From the NCBI RefSeq assembly GCF_028765165.1, contig NZ_JARADB010000014.1, positions 1 to 64,000 on the forward strand: 64,000 nucleotides of DNA, given 5' to 3'. Shown in pieces: positions 63,788 to 64,000 of the stretch. Numbering within the stretch: the first letter of the stretch is position 1; every line of letters starts with the position of its first letter. The notes below the pieces were generated by a model. That model was not told where the DNA came from, searched no databases, and saw only the letters and a program-made list of their open reading frames with translations. The DNA comes from Paenibacillus sp. MAHUQ-63. GTDB taxonomy: Bacteria > Bacillota > Bacilli > Paenibacillales > NBRC-103111. The translations under genes were made by a program, and so were the position numbers.

Positions 63788-64000
63788 ATGGCTGAAAAAG
63801 AGGTCATTCTTACACCAGAGGGTTTGAGAAGGCTCGAGGACGAGCTTGAGCATCTGAAATCAGTGAAGCGCCGCGAAGTCGCGGAGAGAATCAAGGTTGC
63901 CATTGGTTATGGCGATATTAGCGAGAACTCCGAGTACGAAGATGCGAAGAACGAACAGGCTTTTATTGAAGGCAGAATTATTACTTTAGAAAAAATGCTG
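63788..64000 (+). CDS. greA: transcription elongation factor GreA, 5' part
   Basis: The first 71 codons of greA; the rest lies beyond the window. [30 protein letters not shown] and [19 protein letters not shown] form the N-terminal coiled-coil hairpin with the conserved acidic tip that enters the RNA polymerase secondary channel to rescue backtracked complexes. GGGAGAT lies about 11 bases before the ATG. Confidence 0.95.
   Translation, partial: MAEKEVILTPEGLRRLEDELEHLKSVKRREVAERIKVAIGYGDISENSEYEDAKNEQAFIEGRIITLEKML

Overview
The window is about 64 kb of chromosome from a spore-forming Bacillota. Gene content and order follow the Bacillus subtilis block from csfB to yacF, just downstream of an rRNA operon near the replication origin. 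The moderately high GC content, GC-rich third codon positions, a greA gene after dusB and several protein tails point to Paenibacillaceae. That taxonomic placement is inference. No transposase, CRISPR array, phage gene or tRNA was seen.

Layout. 1-210: the 3' end of a 5S rRNA and two terminators. 183-8229: an unknown membrane protein (minus strand), then csfB, a PLP decarboxylase, tmk, darA, yaaR, holB, ricT, yabA, yabB and rsmI. 8400-10311: abrB facing an HD-domain hydrolase across a shared control region with Spo0A boxes. 10367-13092: tatD, with ecsA-ecsB on the other strand. 13300-17568: a c-di-AMP riboswitch in front of a yabE-type cell-wall gene, then rnmV, ksgA and yabG. 17700-25094: veg, sspF, ispE, purR, yabJ, spoVG, glmU, rplY/ctc, pth and fin. 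25184-36662: mfd, a PrsA-like lipoprotein, spoVT, a SpoVB-like flippase, mazG, hup, rqcP, yabP, yabQ, divIC and yabR. 37145-45900: spoIIE, then a sortase/LPXTG-adhesin module that B. subtilis lacks here, then yabS and yabT. 45937-57477: tilS, hpt, ftsH, an inserted nadA-nadB-nadC set, coaX, hslO, yacD and cysK. 57587-64000: the pab/fol operon, yazB, dusB and the start of greA.

How the genes connect. Much of the window serves sporulation. Promoters matching SigH, SigF, SigG and SigK consensus sequences lie in front of spoVG, hup, csfB, fin, sspF, spoVT and yabG, and a Spo0A-type promoter lies in front of spoIIE. Cyclic di-AMP appears twice, as the PII-like receptor DarA and as a riboswitch on a wall-remodelling gene. 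The housekeeping genes cover translation and ribosome quality control (rsmI, ksgA, rnmV, pth, rqcP, tilS, dusB), folate and NAD synthesis, cell-wall precursors (glmU) and protein quality control (ftsH, hslO, two PrsA-like isomerases).

Departures from the B. subtilis order. There is no metS (an HD hydrolase gene sits there), no yazA, and no prs between glmU and ctc (a structured leader sits there). ecsAB, sortase/adhesin and nadABC are inserted. SspF and YabR carry long low-complexity tails, and AbrB ends in a four-cysteine tail. The least ordinary segment is the sortase/adhesin module at about 39.76-44.19 kb. It is bracketed by two copies of the same terminator core and has an AT-rich operator-like array upstream of the adhesin.
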